Shown here: piece after piece, positions 42,808 to 50,924 of the stretch | Position numbering within the stretch: position 1 is the first letter of the stretch | Layout of the letters: each line of letters starts with the position of its first letter | Source: Herminiimonas arsenicoxydans | GTDB lineage: Bacteria > Pseudomonadota > Gammaproteobacteria > Burkholderiales > Burkholderiaceae_D | Direction: 5' to 3' | DNA length: 64,000 bases | Assembly: GCA_000026125.1 (NCBI GenBank) | Contig: CU207211.1 | Location: forward strand, 1,426,001 to 1,490,000 | Position numbers and translations under genes: made by a program | Notes under the pieces: generated by a model | The model's database searches: none | Told to the model about the DNA's origin: nothing | What the model saw: the letters and a program-made list of their open reading frames with translations, nothing else

Positions 42808-43729
42808 TAATCCCGATAGCCGTCCTGTCGTGCTGGTTGTCGATGACGCACCCAGCAGTCTGGGCGTACTGTGCGAAACGCTGGAGAGCTCCGGCTATAT
42901 CGTGCTGGTCGCTTGCGATGGCGATACTGCCTTGCGTTGCCTGACCCTGACCACGCCGGACATCATTCTGATGGATGCGGTGATGCCGGGCATGTCAGGC
43001 TTCGACGCCTGCCGTCACATCAAGTCTGATCTTGCGACCAAACATATTCCCCTTATTTTCATGACGGGCTTGTCCGATACTTCACATGTGCTGGAAGGCT
43101 TTGCCTGTGGTGGCGTGGATTATGTGGTGAAGCCGGTGTGTGCGCCGGAAGTGCTGGCGCGTTTGCACACGCATTTGGGTAATGCACGTGTTGCCCGGTT
43201 TGCATTGGATGCGATTGATATGTCCGGTCTGGGTGTTGTCATGCTGAACCAGCAGGGTGCGATTTCATGGTGTTCACCATGCGCAAGGCAATTACTGATG
43301 CAATTCGGCATCAAGCAGGATGCGCTCGCCTTGCCGCAATCCTGGTGGGATGACGGCAGCAATATGGTACTGGTTGCTTCCATTGCTGAACCGGCCGGTG
43401 ACAGTCTGCTGGTACGCAATATGGGTTCGGCCGGGATGGATGAAATCATGTTGCTGCTTGAATTGAGCAGCAATCGCATGTTGCCGACAGGACGTCTTGC
43501 CAGCGCCGCGTTGACGCCGCGTGAAACGGAAGTGCTTTCCTGGCTGGCCAAGGGTAAAACCAATCGCGATATCGGCGATATCCTGCAATTAAGTCCGCGC
43601 ACGGTAAGCAAGCATCTGGAACACATCTTCGAGAAACTGGGAGTCGAGACACGCTCGGCAGCGGTTGCCATGGCGAGCGCTCAGGATAACGCAGGCGCTC
43701 GTCTGACGTCAGGCAAATGGCTGCCTTGA
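42782..43729 (+). CDS. LuxR/NarL-type response regulator
   Basis: A 315-residue transcription factor. The receiver domain has D21/D22, phosphoacceptor D65 (ILMDAVMPG), T95 and K117 (VVKPV). A linker of about 120 residues follows, with a degenerate PAS-like stretch (GLGVVMLNQQGAISWCSP). The C-terminal HTH is LTPRETEVLSWLAKGKTNRDIGDILQLSPRTVSKHLEHIFEKLGV (its core is TNRDIGDILQLSPRTVSKHL). It overlaps the hybrid kinase gene by 26 bases and is its likely partner. Divergent fmdA-fmdB-amiS are the most obvious targets, by position only. Confidence 0.92.
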   Translation: MNVPHLLIDNPDSRPVVLVVDDAPSSLGVLCETLESSGYIVLVACDGDTALRCLTLTTPDIILMDAVMPGMSGFDACRHIKSDLATKHIPLIFMTGLSDTSHVLEGFACGGVDYVVKPVCAPEVLARLHTHLGNARVARFALDAIDMSGLGVVMLNQQGAISWCSPCARQLLMQFGIKQDALALPQSWWDDGSNMVLVASIAEPAGDSLLVRNMGSAGMDEIMLLLELSSNRMLPTGRLASAALTPRETEVLSWLAKGKTNRDIGDILQLSPRTVSKHLEHIFEKLGVETRSAAVAMASAQDNAGARLTSGKWLP

Positions 43730-43776
43730 AGCAAGGCACATTTGTCAGAATACAATTTCAAAACTGAAAAAATCTT

Positions 43777-43805
43777 GGATGCCATGCTCAAAAGGGATGG
43801 CATCC
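43777..43805 (-). terminator. Terminator after the Rnk-like / small membrane protein pair
   Basis: GGATGCCAT and ATGGCATCC form a perfect 9-bp stem with an 11-base loop. On the - strand a T-rich run (AAGATTTTTTC) follows. It lies 4 bases beyond the stop of the 46-residue gene and may also serve the response regulator on the other strand. Confidence 0.8.
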
Positions 43806-43808
43806 GGA

Positions 43809-43949
43809 TTAACCAATCGCGATGGCAAGCGTCAGCAATGCCATGCCGATAACGATACACGCGCACAGCCATTTTTTCAGTCGTACGCCATTTTCGACCA
43901 GTTGCACGGCTGCTGCGCGTTTGGCTGCGGACAAATCATCTTTTTTCAT
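43809..43949 (-). CDS. 46-residue single-pass membrane peptide coupled to the Rnk-like gene
   Basis: A short reading frame, MKKDDLSAAKRAAAVQLVEN and then GVRLKKWLCACIVIGMALLT and LAIAIG. A basic amphipathic helix precedes one strong transmembrane segment at the C-terminus. Its ATG overlaps the stop of the Rnk-like gene as ATGA, a usual sign of coupled translation, and a terminator follows the stop at once. No family is known to me. It may be a small tail-anchored protein. Confidence 0.6.
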   Translation of the reverse strand: MKKDDLSAAKRAAAVQLVENGVRLKKWLCACIVIGMALLTLAIAIG

Positions 43950-44365
43950 GAGTGTGTGAGTTCTCCTACTGCCGAGTCCAGTGGCGTGACATCAAGAATC
44001 TTGATTTTTTCGATGCGATTCGACGGCAATTCAACTTCTATCGTGCTCGACACTTTTCTTCCTATTAGCGCCAGGCCGATGGGCGTCAAGGTGGAAATCA
44101 GCGCGAGTTGCGGATTGGCGTCCTGCGGACAGACGATGGTGATGCTGCGTTTTTCATCGCTGTTGTATGGCGAATACGAAACGGTCGAGTAGAGCGAGAC
44201 GCAATCCTTGCGCGGTGCATTGATCGGCAGGATCACCGAAGTGGAAATGATATCAATCAATTCTTCGCCGGCATTGATTTCGACTTCGCCCAGGCGCAAC
44301 AGATGTTCGGCCAGCTTGCTCAGAATGGAGGCATCATTTTGGGTCAGGTAACGTTGATTTTTCAT
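43946..44365 (-). CDS. Rnk-like GreA/GreB-family factor
   Basis: A 139-residue protein resembling the nucleoside diphosphate kinase regulator Rnk. The N-terminal part (YLTQNDASILSKLAEHLLRL) is a short helical pair where Gre factors have their coiled coil. The C-terminal FKBP-like GreA/B domain contains CVSLYSTVSYSPYNSDEKRSITIVCPQDAN and STLTPIGLALIGRKVSSTIEVELP (core TPIGLALIGRKV). Rnk binds RNA polymerase but lacks cleavage-factor activity. The gene has a long structured upstream region and overlaps a 46-residue membrane peptide gene by 4 bases. Confidence 0.82.
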   Translation of the reverse strand: MKNQRYLTQNDASILSKLAEHLLRLGEVEINAGEELIDIISTSVILPINAPRKDCVSLYSTVSYSPYNSDEKRSITIVCPQDANPQLALISTLTPIGLALIGRKVSSTIEVELPSNRIEKIKILDVTPLDSAVGELTHS

Positions 44366-44828
44366 GGCAATAAAACTCCACGGCCAGTCATGTCAGACCA
44401 GCCAAAAAGAAATGGCAATACATATCGATGCATATCGATGCAAAAGCATCAATACATCGTCAGGTTTTGGATGTGGGTGGCTCGGGAGTGATGTTGCAGA
44501 ACGAAGTTTCGTTCCCGTGGACACTCGCCGAGCCTAAGGGAGGCAGGCGAGGTCTCTTACGAAAGTTGTCTGCGAGTAGATTCCGGCAACGGCGCGCGTA
44601 ATAACCGGAATGCTCACAATGCGCGCACGCGACTCTTCCTTGTTCGGCGCAGAACGTATGCGTTTCGACAGGAAGGTTGGCGTAGTCATTGCAGGCAGCT
44701 TATGCAAGTGGATGAAAGAGCTTCAGTATAGCCATTTAGATGTTTCCGTCAACCATGTGCAAATTTGCATGCAAATGGAAGGTTTTTTCAGGATGGCAGT
44801 AGTGTAGATGGGGCCGTTCCTCTGCAAT
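44366..44828 (-). promoter_or_regulatory. Long intergenic region with nested RNA-like stems upstream of the Rnk-like gene
   Basis: No convincing protein gene is seen in these 463 bases. Stems include CTCGCC/GGCGAG (44524-44529, 44546-44551) enclosing GCCT/AGGC (44532-44535, 44541-44544), an outer TTTCGT/ACGAAA (44507-44512, 44559-44564), and TTCCGG/CCGGAA (44581-44586, 44605-44610). ACGAA at 44501 can alternatively pair with TTCGT at 44508. CATATCGATG is repeated in tandem at 44421-44440, next to GATGC-AAAA-GCATC. This may be a 5' leader of the Rnk-like gene or a separate small RNA. Confidence 0.4.
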
Positions 44829-45554
44829 TCAAGCCACGGCAGCCCATAGCAGCGACATGCCTGAGCAAAACAGCAGGCCATCCAGCAAATGCTGAAAAGT
44901 GCGCTCGCTCAATTTCAGCATCACGATTTTTCCGGCGAAGGTGCCAGCCATCAGCGATGCGCCGACCAGCAGCCCTTTGATGAAAATATCCGGTGGCAGG
45001 GCGCCGAACTCGCCGAAGATGATGAGTTTGCCGACATAAAGGAAGAGCGAACTGGCTGCCTCGGTGGCAATGAATGCCCCTTTGACCAAGCCGTAGGCGG
45101 TAAAGGCCGGTACGCTGAGCGGGCCGGTAGACAATACGACGCCGGTGAGAAAGCCGATGACGCCGCCGGCCAGTGACAGATGCCATAAGCTGAGGCGAAA
45201 ATGGCGTGCGATCAGCCAGTGCCGCAGCGGAATCATCAGAATGAAAAACAGGCCGAGAAAGCTGTTGATCAGATTGACCGGCAAGGTCAGCAGCGTGCGT
45301 GCACCGATGGCGGCGGCTGGAATGCCGGTGATTGAATAGGCCGCAAATGCACGCCAGTCGATCAGCTTCCACCATGCCATCACGCGCGCCAGATTGGCCA
45401 TCACCGCGGCCACGGCCATGATAGGTACGGCCTGTTTGGGGCCGAAGGTAAATACCAGTATGGGCAGGAGAATGATGGACGAGCCGGTGCCGATCACACC
45501 GCTGATGACGCCGGCGACCAGGCCAACGGCCAGAACGAACAGGTAGGCAATCAT
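44829..45554 (-). CDS. TSUP-family (TauE/SafE) membrane transporter
   Basis: A 241-residue protein with about seven to eight hydrophobic segments. The repeat LVAGVISGVIGTGSSIILLPILVFTFGPKQAVPIMAVA is the TauE/SafE hallmark (core GxxxGxxGxGxxxxxxP), and a second half-repeat appears as LAGGVIGFLTGVVLSTGPLSVPAFTAYG. Members export sulfite, sulfoacetate or related organosulfur anions; the substrate here is unknown. It stands alone, divergent from smpB. Confidence 0.9.
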   Translation of the reverse strand: MIAYLFVLAVGLVAGVISGVIGTGSSIILLPILVFTFGPKQAVPIMAVAAVMANLARVMAWWKLIDWRAFAAYSITGIPAAAIGARTLLTLPVNLINSFLGLFFILMIPLRHWLIARHFRLSLWHLSLAGGVIGFLTGVVLSTGPLSVPAFTAYGLVKGAFIATEAASSLFLYVGKLIIFGEFGALPPDIFIKGLLVGASLMAGTFAGKIVMLKLSERTFQHLLDGLLFCSGMSLLWAAVA

Positions 45555-45635
45555 GTTTTTAAATGTTAACTGGAACAGTCACGAGTGCAGATTGCCGCGC
45601 AGACCGTTACACTGCCGTTATGAATAGAGAGCACC

Positions 45636-46085
45636 ATGACCATAGTCGATAACAGAAAAGCATTTCACGATTACTTCATTGAAGACCGCTACGAAGCAGG
45701 CATTGTATTGCAAGGCTGGGAAGTCAAGGCAATCCGTGCCGGTCGCGTGCAGCTCAGGGAAGCGTATGTCATTGCGCGTGATAACGAAATTTATCTGTTC
45801 GGGGCGCACGTCAGTGCCTTGAACAGCACCTCATCCTTCGATCATCCGGAGGCGATACGTACGCGCAAACTCCTGCTGCATGCAGCTCAAATCAAAAAAC
45901 TCGTCAGCAAGGTCGATCAATCCGGCTTTACGATGGTGCCTGTCAACCTGCATTGGGTAGGGGGCCGGGTGAAATGCGACATCGCGCTGGCGAAAGGCAA
46001 GAAGGAGTACGACAAGCGCAATACCGAAAAAGAGCGCGACTGGCAGCGCGAACAGCAAAAGATCATGAAGATCCATCGTCGCTAG
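45636..46085 (+). CDS. smpB: SsrA-binding protein SmpB
   Basis: A 149-residue RNA-binding protein that delivers tmRNA to stalled ribosomes for trans-translation. It shows [41 protein letters not shown] (core GWEVKxIRxG), [27 protein letters not shown] and the basic tail [15 protein letters not shown] that reads the mRNA channel. The ssrA gene itself is not in the window. Confidence 0.97.
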   Translation: MTIVDNRKAFHDYFIEDRYEAGIVLQGWEVKAIRAGRVQLREAYVIARDNEIYLFGAHVSALNSTSSFDHPEAIRTRKLLLHAAQIKKLVSKVDQSGFTMVPVNLHWVGGRVKCDIALAKGKKEYDKRNTEKERDWQREQQKIMKIHRR

Positions 46086-46116
46086 ATGTGTCGATGACTG
46101 AAATGGAGAAAATAAA

Positions 46117-46755
46117 ATTTCAGATATCAAATTAAACCCGCAGGAACTGGGGCATATCAGCGCCGTAACGCTGAATCATTACAATCAGGGCGCGAGCGCA
46201 TTCCGGGAAGGGACGCGCTCGCATGACGTCAGCCAGAATATCCAGTCGCTGCTGAAATATATAGAGGCGGATGCTCCATTCAGCATTCTGGATCTGGGCT
46301 GCGGCCCGGGTCGCGATTTGAAAACCTTCATCGAGCTGGGTCACCATCCTGTCGGTCTCGACGGCTCGGCCGAGCTTGTGCGCATGGCGCGAGAGGATGC
46401 CCAATGCGAAGTATGGCAGCAGGATTTCCTGCAACTCGCCCTGCCTGCGCAGCAGTTCGATGGCGTGTTTGCCAATGCATCGCTATTCCATGTGCCGAGC
46501 CAGGAGTTGCCGCGCGTGTTGCGCCAACTGCATGCAAGCCTGAAGGCCGGGGGCGTGCTTTTTACCTCCAATCCGCGCGGTGAGAATCGCGAGGGCTGGA
46601 GCGGCGACCGTTACGGCGCCTATTACGAATGGCCCGCCTGGCAGCAATTCATGACGGATGCCGGTTTTGTCGAACTCGAACATTATTACCGGCCGCCAGG
46701 ATTGCCGCGTGAGCAGCAACCGTGGCTGGCTTCGGTCTGGCGCAAGCCCCGTTAG
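46117..46755 (+). CDS. Class I SAM-dependent methyltransferase, apparent ATT start
   Basis: A methyltransferase of about 212 residues. Motif I is SILDLGCGPGRDLKTF, followed by VGLDGSAELVRMAR (motif II) and FDGVFANASLFHVPSQELPRVLRQL (motif post-I/IV). The reading frame is open from 46102, but it contains no ATG, GTG or TTG until 46318, which lies inside motif I. The only start that fits a GGAG site (46105-46108, 8 bases away) is ATT at 46117, giving (M)SDIKLNPQELGHISAV. An ATG at 46103 in another frame leads to a stop after ten codons, so a one-base change is the alternative. The substrate is unknown. Confidence 0.78.
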   Translation: MSDIKLNPQELGHISAVTLNHYNQGASAFREGTRSHDVSQNIQSLLKYIEADAPFSILDLGCGPGRDLKTFIELGHHPVGLDGSAELVRMAREDAQCEVWQQDFLQLALPAQQFDGVFANASLFHVPSQELPRVLRQLHASLKAGGVLFTSNPRGENREGWSGDRYGAYYEWPAWQQFMTDAGFVELEHYYRPPGLPREQQPWLASVWRKPR

Positions 46756-46778
46756 CGGAACCCGAAATCCTGATCATG

Positions 46779-48056
46779 TCATGCAGGTTTAAGCGGCCTG
46801 CGTATCATGAAAATAATAATCGCCGCGAACAGGCAGGCGCCGCCGGCTGCATACAGAGCCGGTGTGTAAGTCAGCAGCATGGTGCGCGACAAACCGGCAC
46901 CGTAGGCCGCAAGTGCACCACCAATCTGATGCGCGGCAAATATCCAGCCGAAGATCATGCCCGCCCGTTCCTTGCCGAATGTCGCGCTGGCGAGTTTCAC
47001 CGTCGGCGGCACAGTGGCTATCCAGTCCAGCCCGTAAAACATGGCGAAGATCGACAGCCCATATAGCGTGAAGTCGGAATGCGGCAGCCACAGCAGAGAC
47101 AGGCCGCGCAAACCGTAATACCAGAACAGCAGCTTGCGATTGTCGTAGCGGTCGGACAGCCAGCCCGACAGGATGGTGCCGACAAAATCGAATGCGCCCA
47201 TCATCGCCAGCATGCCGGCAGCGGGAATGGCAGCCATGCCATAATCGCCGCACAGCGAGATGAAGTGCGTCTGGATCAGGCCGCTGGTACTCAAGCCGCA
47301 GATAAAGAAGGTGCCGGCCAGTATCCAGAAGGTGCGATTGCGCGAGACGCTGCGCAATACTTTCAATGGTTCCCACAGCGTCATGTGCGCTGTGCCTGGC
47401 GACATCGGTAGCACCACACTCGGATCTGCGCCGTAAGCCGTGATGCCTATGTCATGCGGGTGATTGCGGATGAACAAGAAAGCCAGCACCGCAACCAGCG
47501 CGCAGCAGAAAAACACCGGTATCACTGCCATGCGCCACCCGTGATTTTCAATCAGCCATGCCGCAACCGGCAGGAAGATCAATTGCCCGGTGGCCGAGCT
47601 GGCAGTCAGCAATCCTATGATCAGGCCGCGCCGTTTTTCAAACCAGCGATTGGCAACCACGGCACCCAGTACCAGCGCAGTCATGCCGGTGGCGATGCCG
47701 AGAATCAGACCCCATAGCAGGAACATGTGCCAGAGCGCAGACATTTGCGTGGACAGTGCAAGGCAGAGTGCAACCAGCGCCAATGCAGTCGTGATCACGT
47801 TGCGCAAGCCGAAGCGTTCCATGAAGATGGCCGCGAAGGGGCCGATCAGGCCGAACAGGACAAAGCGCAGTGCGATGGCGGATGAAATTTCGTCGTTGCT
47901 CCAGCCGAATTCCCGGCTGAGCGGTTGCAGCAATACACCAGGCAATCCCAACGCAGCCGATGAGGTCAGCATGGTCAGGAAAGTAATCGCCACGATGACC
48001 CACGAAAAATGTATGCCTTTGCGATCCAGCCAGTTAGACAGCGCTTGAACGTACAT
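46779..48056 (-). CDS. MFS transporter (monocarboxylate/oxalate-formate antiporter-like)
   Basis: A 425-residue protein with twelve hydrophobic segments. The N-terminal helix reads FSWVIVAITFLTMLTSSAALGLPGVLLQPLSREFGWSNDEISSAIAL, resembling MCT/OFA-type carriers (core PLSREFGWS). The motif GWLSDRYDNRKLLFWYYGLRG is the MFS loop after helix 8. It is followed, going upstream, by a maleate-isomerase-family gene with which it may share a LysR-controlled organic acid pathway. The substrate is probably a small carboxylate, inferred from family resemblance and neighbours. Confidence 0.85.
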   Translation of the reverse strand: MYVQALSNWLDRKGIHFSWVIVAITFLTMLTSSAALGLPGVLLQPLSREFGWSNDEISSAIALRFVLFGLIGPFAAIFMERFGLRNVITTALALVALCLALSTQMSALWHMFLLWGLILGIATGMTALVLGAVVANRWFEKRRGLIIGLLTASSATGQLIFLPVAAWLIENHGWRMAVIPVFFCCALVAVLAFLFIRNHPHDIGITAYGADPSVVLPMSPGTAHMTLWEPLKVLRSVSRNRTFWILAGTFFICGLSTSGLIQTHFISLCGDYGMAAIPAAGMLAMMGAFDFVGTILSGWLSDRYDNRKLLFWYYGLRGLSLLWLPHSDFTLYGLSIFAMFYGLDWIATVPPTVKLASATFGKERAGMIFGWIFAAHQIGGALAAYGAGLSRTMLLTYTPALYAAGGACLFAAIIIFMIRRPLKPA

Positions 48057-48287
48057 AAAAATCCTATGGTGGAGCAGGGTGGTAAGAAAGACAGGTGTCA
48101 GACAGCGGGATGTATCGTCTGATGTAAGCGTGCGGCCGCCAGAATTTCATCCGCAAGCGGAGCGCCGCTCCCTGGAAATGCTTGGTGCGGCTTATTTTTT
48201 TAAAATCAGCTTGCCAGAATAATAAATGATGTTTGTCACAAAGATCATGGATGTCGCGTGTCACCCATAAAAAAATTGACATGCGCA

Positions 48288-48306
48288 GGCCCTGCGAAGC
48301 AGGACC
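48288..48306 (-). terminator. Hairpin after the maleate-isomerase-type gene, possible terminator
   Basis: GGCCCTGC and GCAGGACC pair over 8 positions with one mismatch around a GAA loop, 16 bases past the stop. A T7 tract lies about 12 bases further along the - strand, a little far for an ideal terminator. Confidence 0.4.
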
Positions 48307-48321
48307 CGCTCCTCGTAGCCC

Positions 48322-49071
48322 TTAATATTTTCCTGATAAAAGTGCGCCGGCATTCGGCGAGATTGTTTTCAGGCCGAGCTTTTCCAGCATCTGGTAGGCA
48401 GTGCATGCCGCCGCAGACAGGACGGGCAAGCCCAGCCTATCCTGTACTGGCTGGAGGGATGCCAGAGAAGGCATTTGCACGCATGCAGACAGGACCACGG
48501 CATCGCAGTTCGCAACATTGAGTCGCTTCGATATCTCGATCAGTGCATTCGGATCGCGCGCGCCGACCTGGAGGTTGTCGGCGATTTCAAGCGAAATGCA
48601 ATCGAGTACTTCTATCCCTTCATGCTGGATGTAATCCACCACCAGTTCGGTAAGAGGCTTCATGTAAGGGGTGATGATCGCAATTTTTTTTGCCCCGATT
48701 TTGCCGAGCCCATGCACCAGTGCGCCCGCGCTGGTGACGACTGGAGCGGGGCCGTTATTTTCGACAGTGCGTTGATGCAGGCGTGTTTCTGAAACGCGAT
48801 GGTAGCCGCGGCCCATGCTCATGATCGCAACCAGACAGGCATAGCCGAGGACATCAACGCGTGCATCCGACAACTCCAGCGCGCAGCGGTCGGAATCGGC
48901 ATCCATGGCGGCAAGCTCTTCCCTGGTGACGCGCTTCATGCGCATGCGGCTGGAATGAAAGGTGAAGCGTTCCTGTGCCATGGCTTCCCGTGCACGCAGT
49001 ATCGCTGGAATTTCGGTTTCCATCGTGGTATTGCTGCTGGGGACTATCTGTCCGATGCGAAAGGTTTTCAT
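48322..49071 (-). CDS. Maleate isomerase / Asp-Glu racemase-family protein
   Basis: A 249-residue cofactor-independent enzyme with two cysteines in mirrored positions: YACLVAIMSMG near residue 78 and VVLSACVQMPSL near residue 195. That pair is the catalytic signature of maleate cis-trans isomerases, arylmalonate decarboxylases and hydantoin racemases. The opening MKTFRIGQIVPSSNTTMETEIPAIL is typical of maleate isomerase (PSSNTTMExE). I use the ATG at 49071; the frame continues upstream without a better start. A divergent LysR gene and a downstream MFS gene suggest uptake and conversion of a dicarboxylate. Confidence 0.86.
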   Translation of the reverse strand: MKTFRIGQIVPSSNTTMETEIPAILRAREAMAQERFTFHSSRMRMKRVTREELAAMDADSDRCALELSDARVDVLGYACLVAIMSMGRGYHRVSETRLHQRTVENNGPAPVVTSAGALVHGLGKIGAKKIAIITPYMKPLTELVVDYIQHEGIEVLDCISLEIADNLQVGARDPNALIEISKRLNVANCDAVVLSACVQMPSLASLQPVQDRLGLPVLSAAACTAYQMLEKLGLKTISPNAGALLSGKY

Positions 49072-49173
49072 GAAAATATCCTTGTCTGAGTGGCACCCGC
49101 GGCAGCGGGGCCAGCTTGGTGAAAGCCTGACTTTAACGATGATTGCGGGATGCGTCATTTCGTCATGCGCGAG

Positions 49174-49204
49174 GCCCAGCCTTCGCAAAGGACGAAGGCT
49201 GGGC
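49174..49204. repeat. Perfect 12-bp inverted repeat in a divergent spacer
   Basis: GCCCAGCCTTCG and CGAAGGCTGGGC pair exactly around a 7-base loop, between the divergent isomerase and LysR genes. No T tract follows on either strand, so it does not look like an intrinsic terminator. It could be an operator, an mRNA leader structure or a REP-like element. Confidence 0.6.
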
Positions 49205-49267
49205 TAATATGAATAGCCCTCAAAGAAAAATTTTTCCGGCCTGTTTTCAACCGAGGAAGGGAACTCC

Positions 49268-50185
49268 TTGAACGTTGCACGTTTTGATTTGATCACCCTT
49301 AGCCTGTTTGTGGACGTTGCGCGAACCGGCAGCATTACGCGTGGTGCGCAGCAGGCCAATCTTGCATTGGCAGCAGCCAGTAAACGCATTTCGGATCTGG
49401 AGGCGCATCTTGGTACGGTTTTGCTGTATCGGCACGCGAATGGCGTCACGCTGACGGATGCCGGCAACGCCTGTTTTCAGCATGCGCTCGGGATCATTCA
49501 GGATGTGGAAAGAATGTCCGGCGTGATGTCGGATTACGCTTCCGGCATTCGTGGTCAGGTGCGCATCTGGGCCAATACCTCAGCGATTACCCAGTTCCTT
49601 CCGGATGATTTGCACGCATTCATGCAGGCGCACGCAGGAGTCCGGATCGATATTGAAGAACGCAATAGCGGCGATGTCGTTGCAGGAATACGCGAGAATC
49701 GCACGGACATAGGAATTTTTGCCGATCCGACACCGGCCGAAGGCATTGCCGTCTTTACCTATCGCAAGCAGAAACTGGGACTGGTGGTGCCGAAAAACCA
49801 TCCATTGGCAGCACACAAGCAGGTGTCATTGTCGGATGCGCTTGATTACGATTTCGTCAGTCTGGCAGAAGCGACTTCGTTGACCGAGCGCTTGCACGCT
49901 GCGTGCAGTCGGCTGCAGAAGCCGCTCAAGCTACGGGCGCAAGTACGCAGCTTCGACGCTGTGTGCAGGATGGTGAAGGCAGGAGTAGGCATAGGCGTGG
50001 TGCCATTTCTGACGCAGGCGGAAGCGCGCTCTCTGGGTCTGCATTTTTTGCGTGTGGATGATGCATGGGCCGAGCGGACGCTGCTGCTTGCAGTAAGAGA
50101 TGTACGCGCATTGCCGGTGCCAGTTCGCCTTCTTGCTTCCAGTCTGAGCGCTGCGGCAGCCAGGGCGCTGGTCGTCCCCGCTTAA
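49268..50185 (+). CDS. LysR-family transcriptional regulator
   Basis: A 305-residue regulator. The N-terminal HTH is FDLITLSLFVDVARTGSITRGAQQANLALAAASKRISDLEAHLGTVLLYRHANG (core GSITRGAQQANLALAAASKRI). A substrate-binding domain follows with the QVRIWANTSAITQFLPDDLHAFM opening. The start is TTG, supported by GGAAGGG 8 bases before it. It is divergent from the maleate-isomerase-type gene, the usual LysR arrangement, and converges with the GntR gene. The effector is unknown; a dicarboxylate is a reasonable guess. Confidence 0.9.
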   Translation: MNVARFDLITLSLFVDVARTGSITRGAQQANLALAAASKRISDLEAHLGTVLLYRHANGVTLTDAGNACFQHALGIIQDVERMSGVMSDYASGIRGQVRIWANTSAITQFLPDDLHAFMQAHAGVRIDIEERNSGDVVAGIRENRTDIGIFADPTPAEGIAVFTYRKQKLGLVVPKNHPLAAHKQVSLSDALDYDFVSLAEATSLTERLHAACSRLQKPLKLRAQVRSFDAVCRMVKAGVGIGVVPFLTQAEARSLGLHFLRVDDAWAERTLLLAVRDVRALPVPVRLLASSLSAAAARALVVPA

Positions 50186-50193
50186 AACAAGCA

Positions 50194-50856
50194 CTACGCA
50201 GTCTTGCCCGCTGGCTTGGGCAAGGACGCAATCAGATCGGTAAAGCGCTGGCCCTGAATCATGATGTGCTGACGCAGCAATTCAGCCGCGAGCTCGCCTT
50301 TTCCTTCGATGATGGCATCGACTACCGCACCGTGTTCATCGAATGAAGCTTGCACGCGATTGCGCACACGGAGTTGCAGACGACGATACGGGCGCAGGCG
50401 GCGTTGCAGCACACGTGCCTGTTCTTCCAGAAAGCTATTCTGGCTGCCGATATAGATCTGCTGGTGGAATTCTTCATTCTTGTAAAAGTAAGCGTCGGAG
50501 TCTGCGCTATCCCGTGCTTCTTCGCAGGCCAGGTGTGTAGCCTTCAATGTCGCGTGTCCTGCAGGACTCATGCGCCGCGCCGCCAGCCTTGCACACATTG
50601 CTTCCAGCTCTGCCATGACCTCAAACATTTCTATCAATTGCTGCGGGCCGATCTCCGCCACGATGGCGCCGCGTCTGGGGCGTATCACGATGATCCCCAT
50701 GGACGCCAACTGGATCAGCGCTTCCCTGATCGGCGTGCGCGACACGCCAAACTCTTTTGCGAGTTCAGTTTCATCGAGATGATGTCCGGGAGGAAGCTTG
50801 CCAACTGCAATCATTTCTTCGATTGCTTCGCGTAATACTTCAGAGTGTTTTTTCAT
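50194..50856 (-). CDS. GntR-family regulator with FCD domain, probable malonate regulator (MdcY-like)
   Basis: A 220-residue regulator. The N-terminal winged helix is LREAIEEMIAVGKLPPGHHLDETELAKEFGVSRTPIREALIQLASMGIIVIRPRRGAIV (core ELAKEFGVSRTPIREAL). A C-terminal FCD domain has the metal-site residues in EMFEVMAELEAMCARLAA and FHQQIYIGSQN. It is divergent from the TRAP-mdc operon. A TTGTATACA palindrome over that operon's promoter resembles, from memory, the MdcY operator of Acinetobacter. Repression relieved by malonate is therefore likely. Confidence 0.87.
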   Translation of the reverse strand: MKKHSEVLREAIEEMIAVGKLPPGHHLDETELAKEFGVSRTPIREALIQLASMGIIVIRPRRGAIVAEIGPQQLIEMFEVMAELEAMCARLAARRMSPAGHATLKATHLACEEARDSADSDAYFYKNEEFHQQIYIGSQNSFLEEQARVLQRRLRPYRRLQLRVRNRVQASFDEHGAVVDAIIEGKGELAAELLRQHIMIQGQRFTDLIASLPKPAGKTA

Positions 50857-50924
50857 TTTTGCGCAACATGGCTATATTTCTTTAATAAAAATATCAAAAA
50901 AACATTATATAAAGTATTTAAATC

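Noticed and set aside
44610..44807. 65-residue + strand frame in the Rnk-like upstream region
   Set aside because: No ribosome site, no protein-like pattern, and it lies in a region that looks structured at the RNA level.
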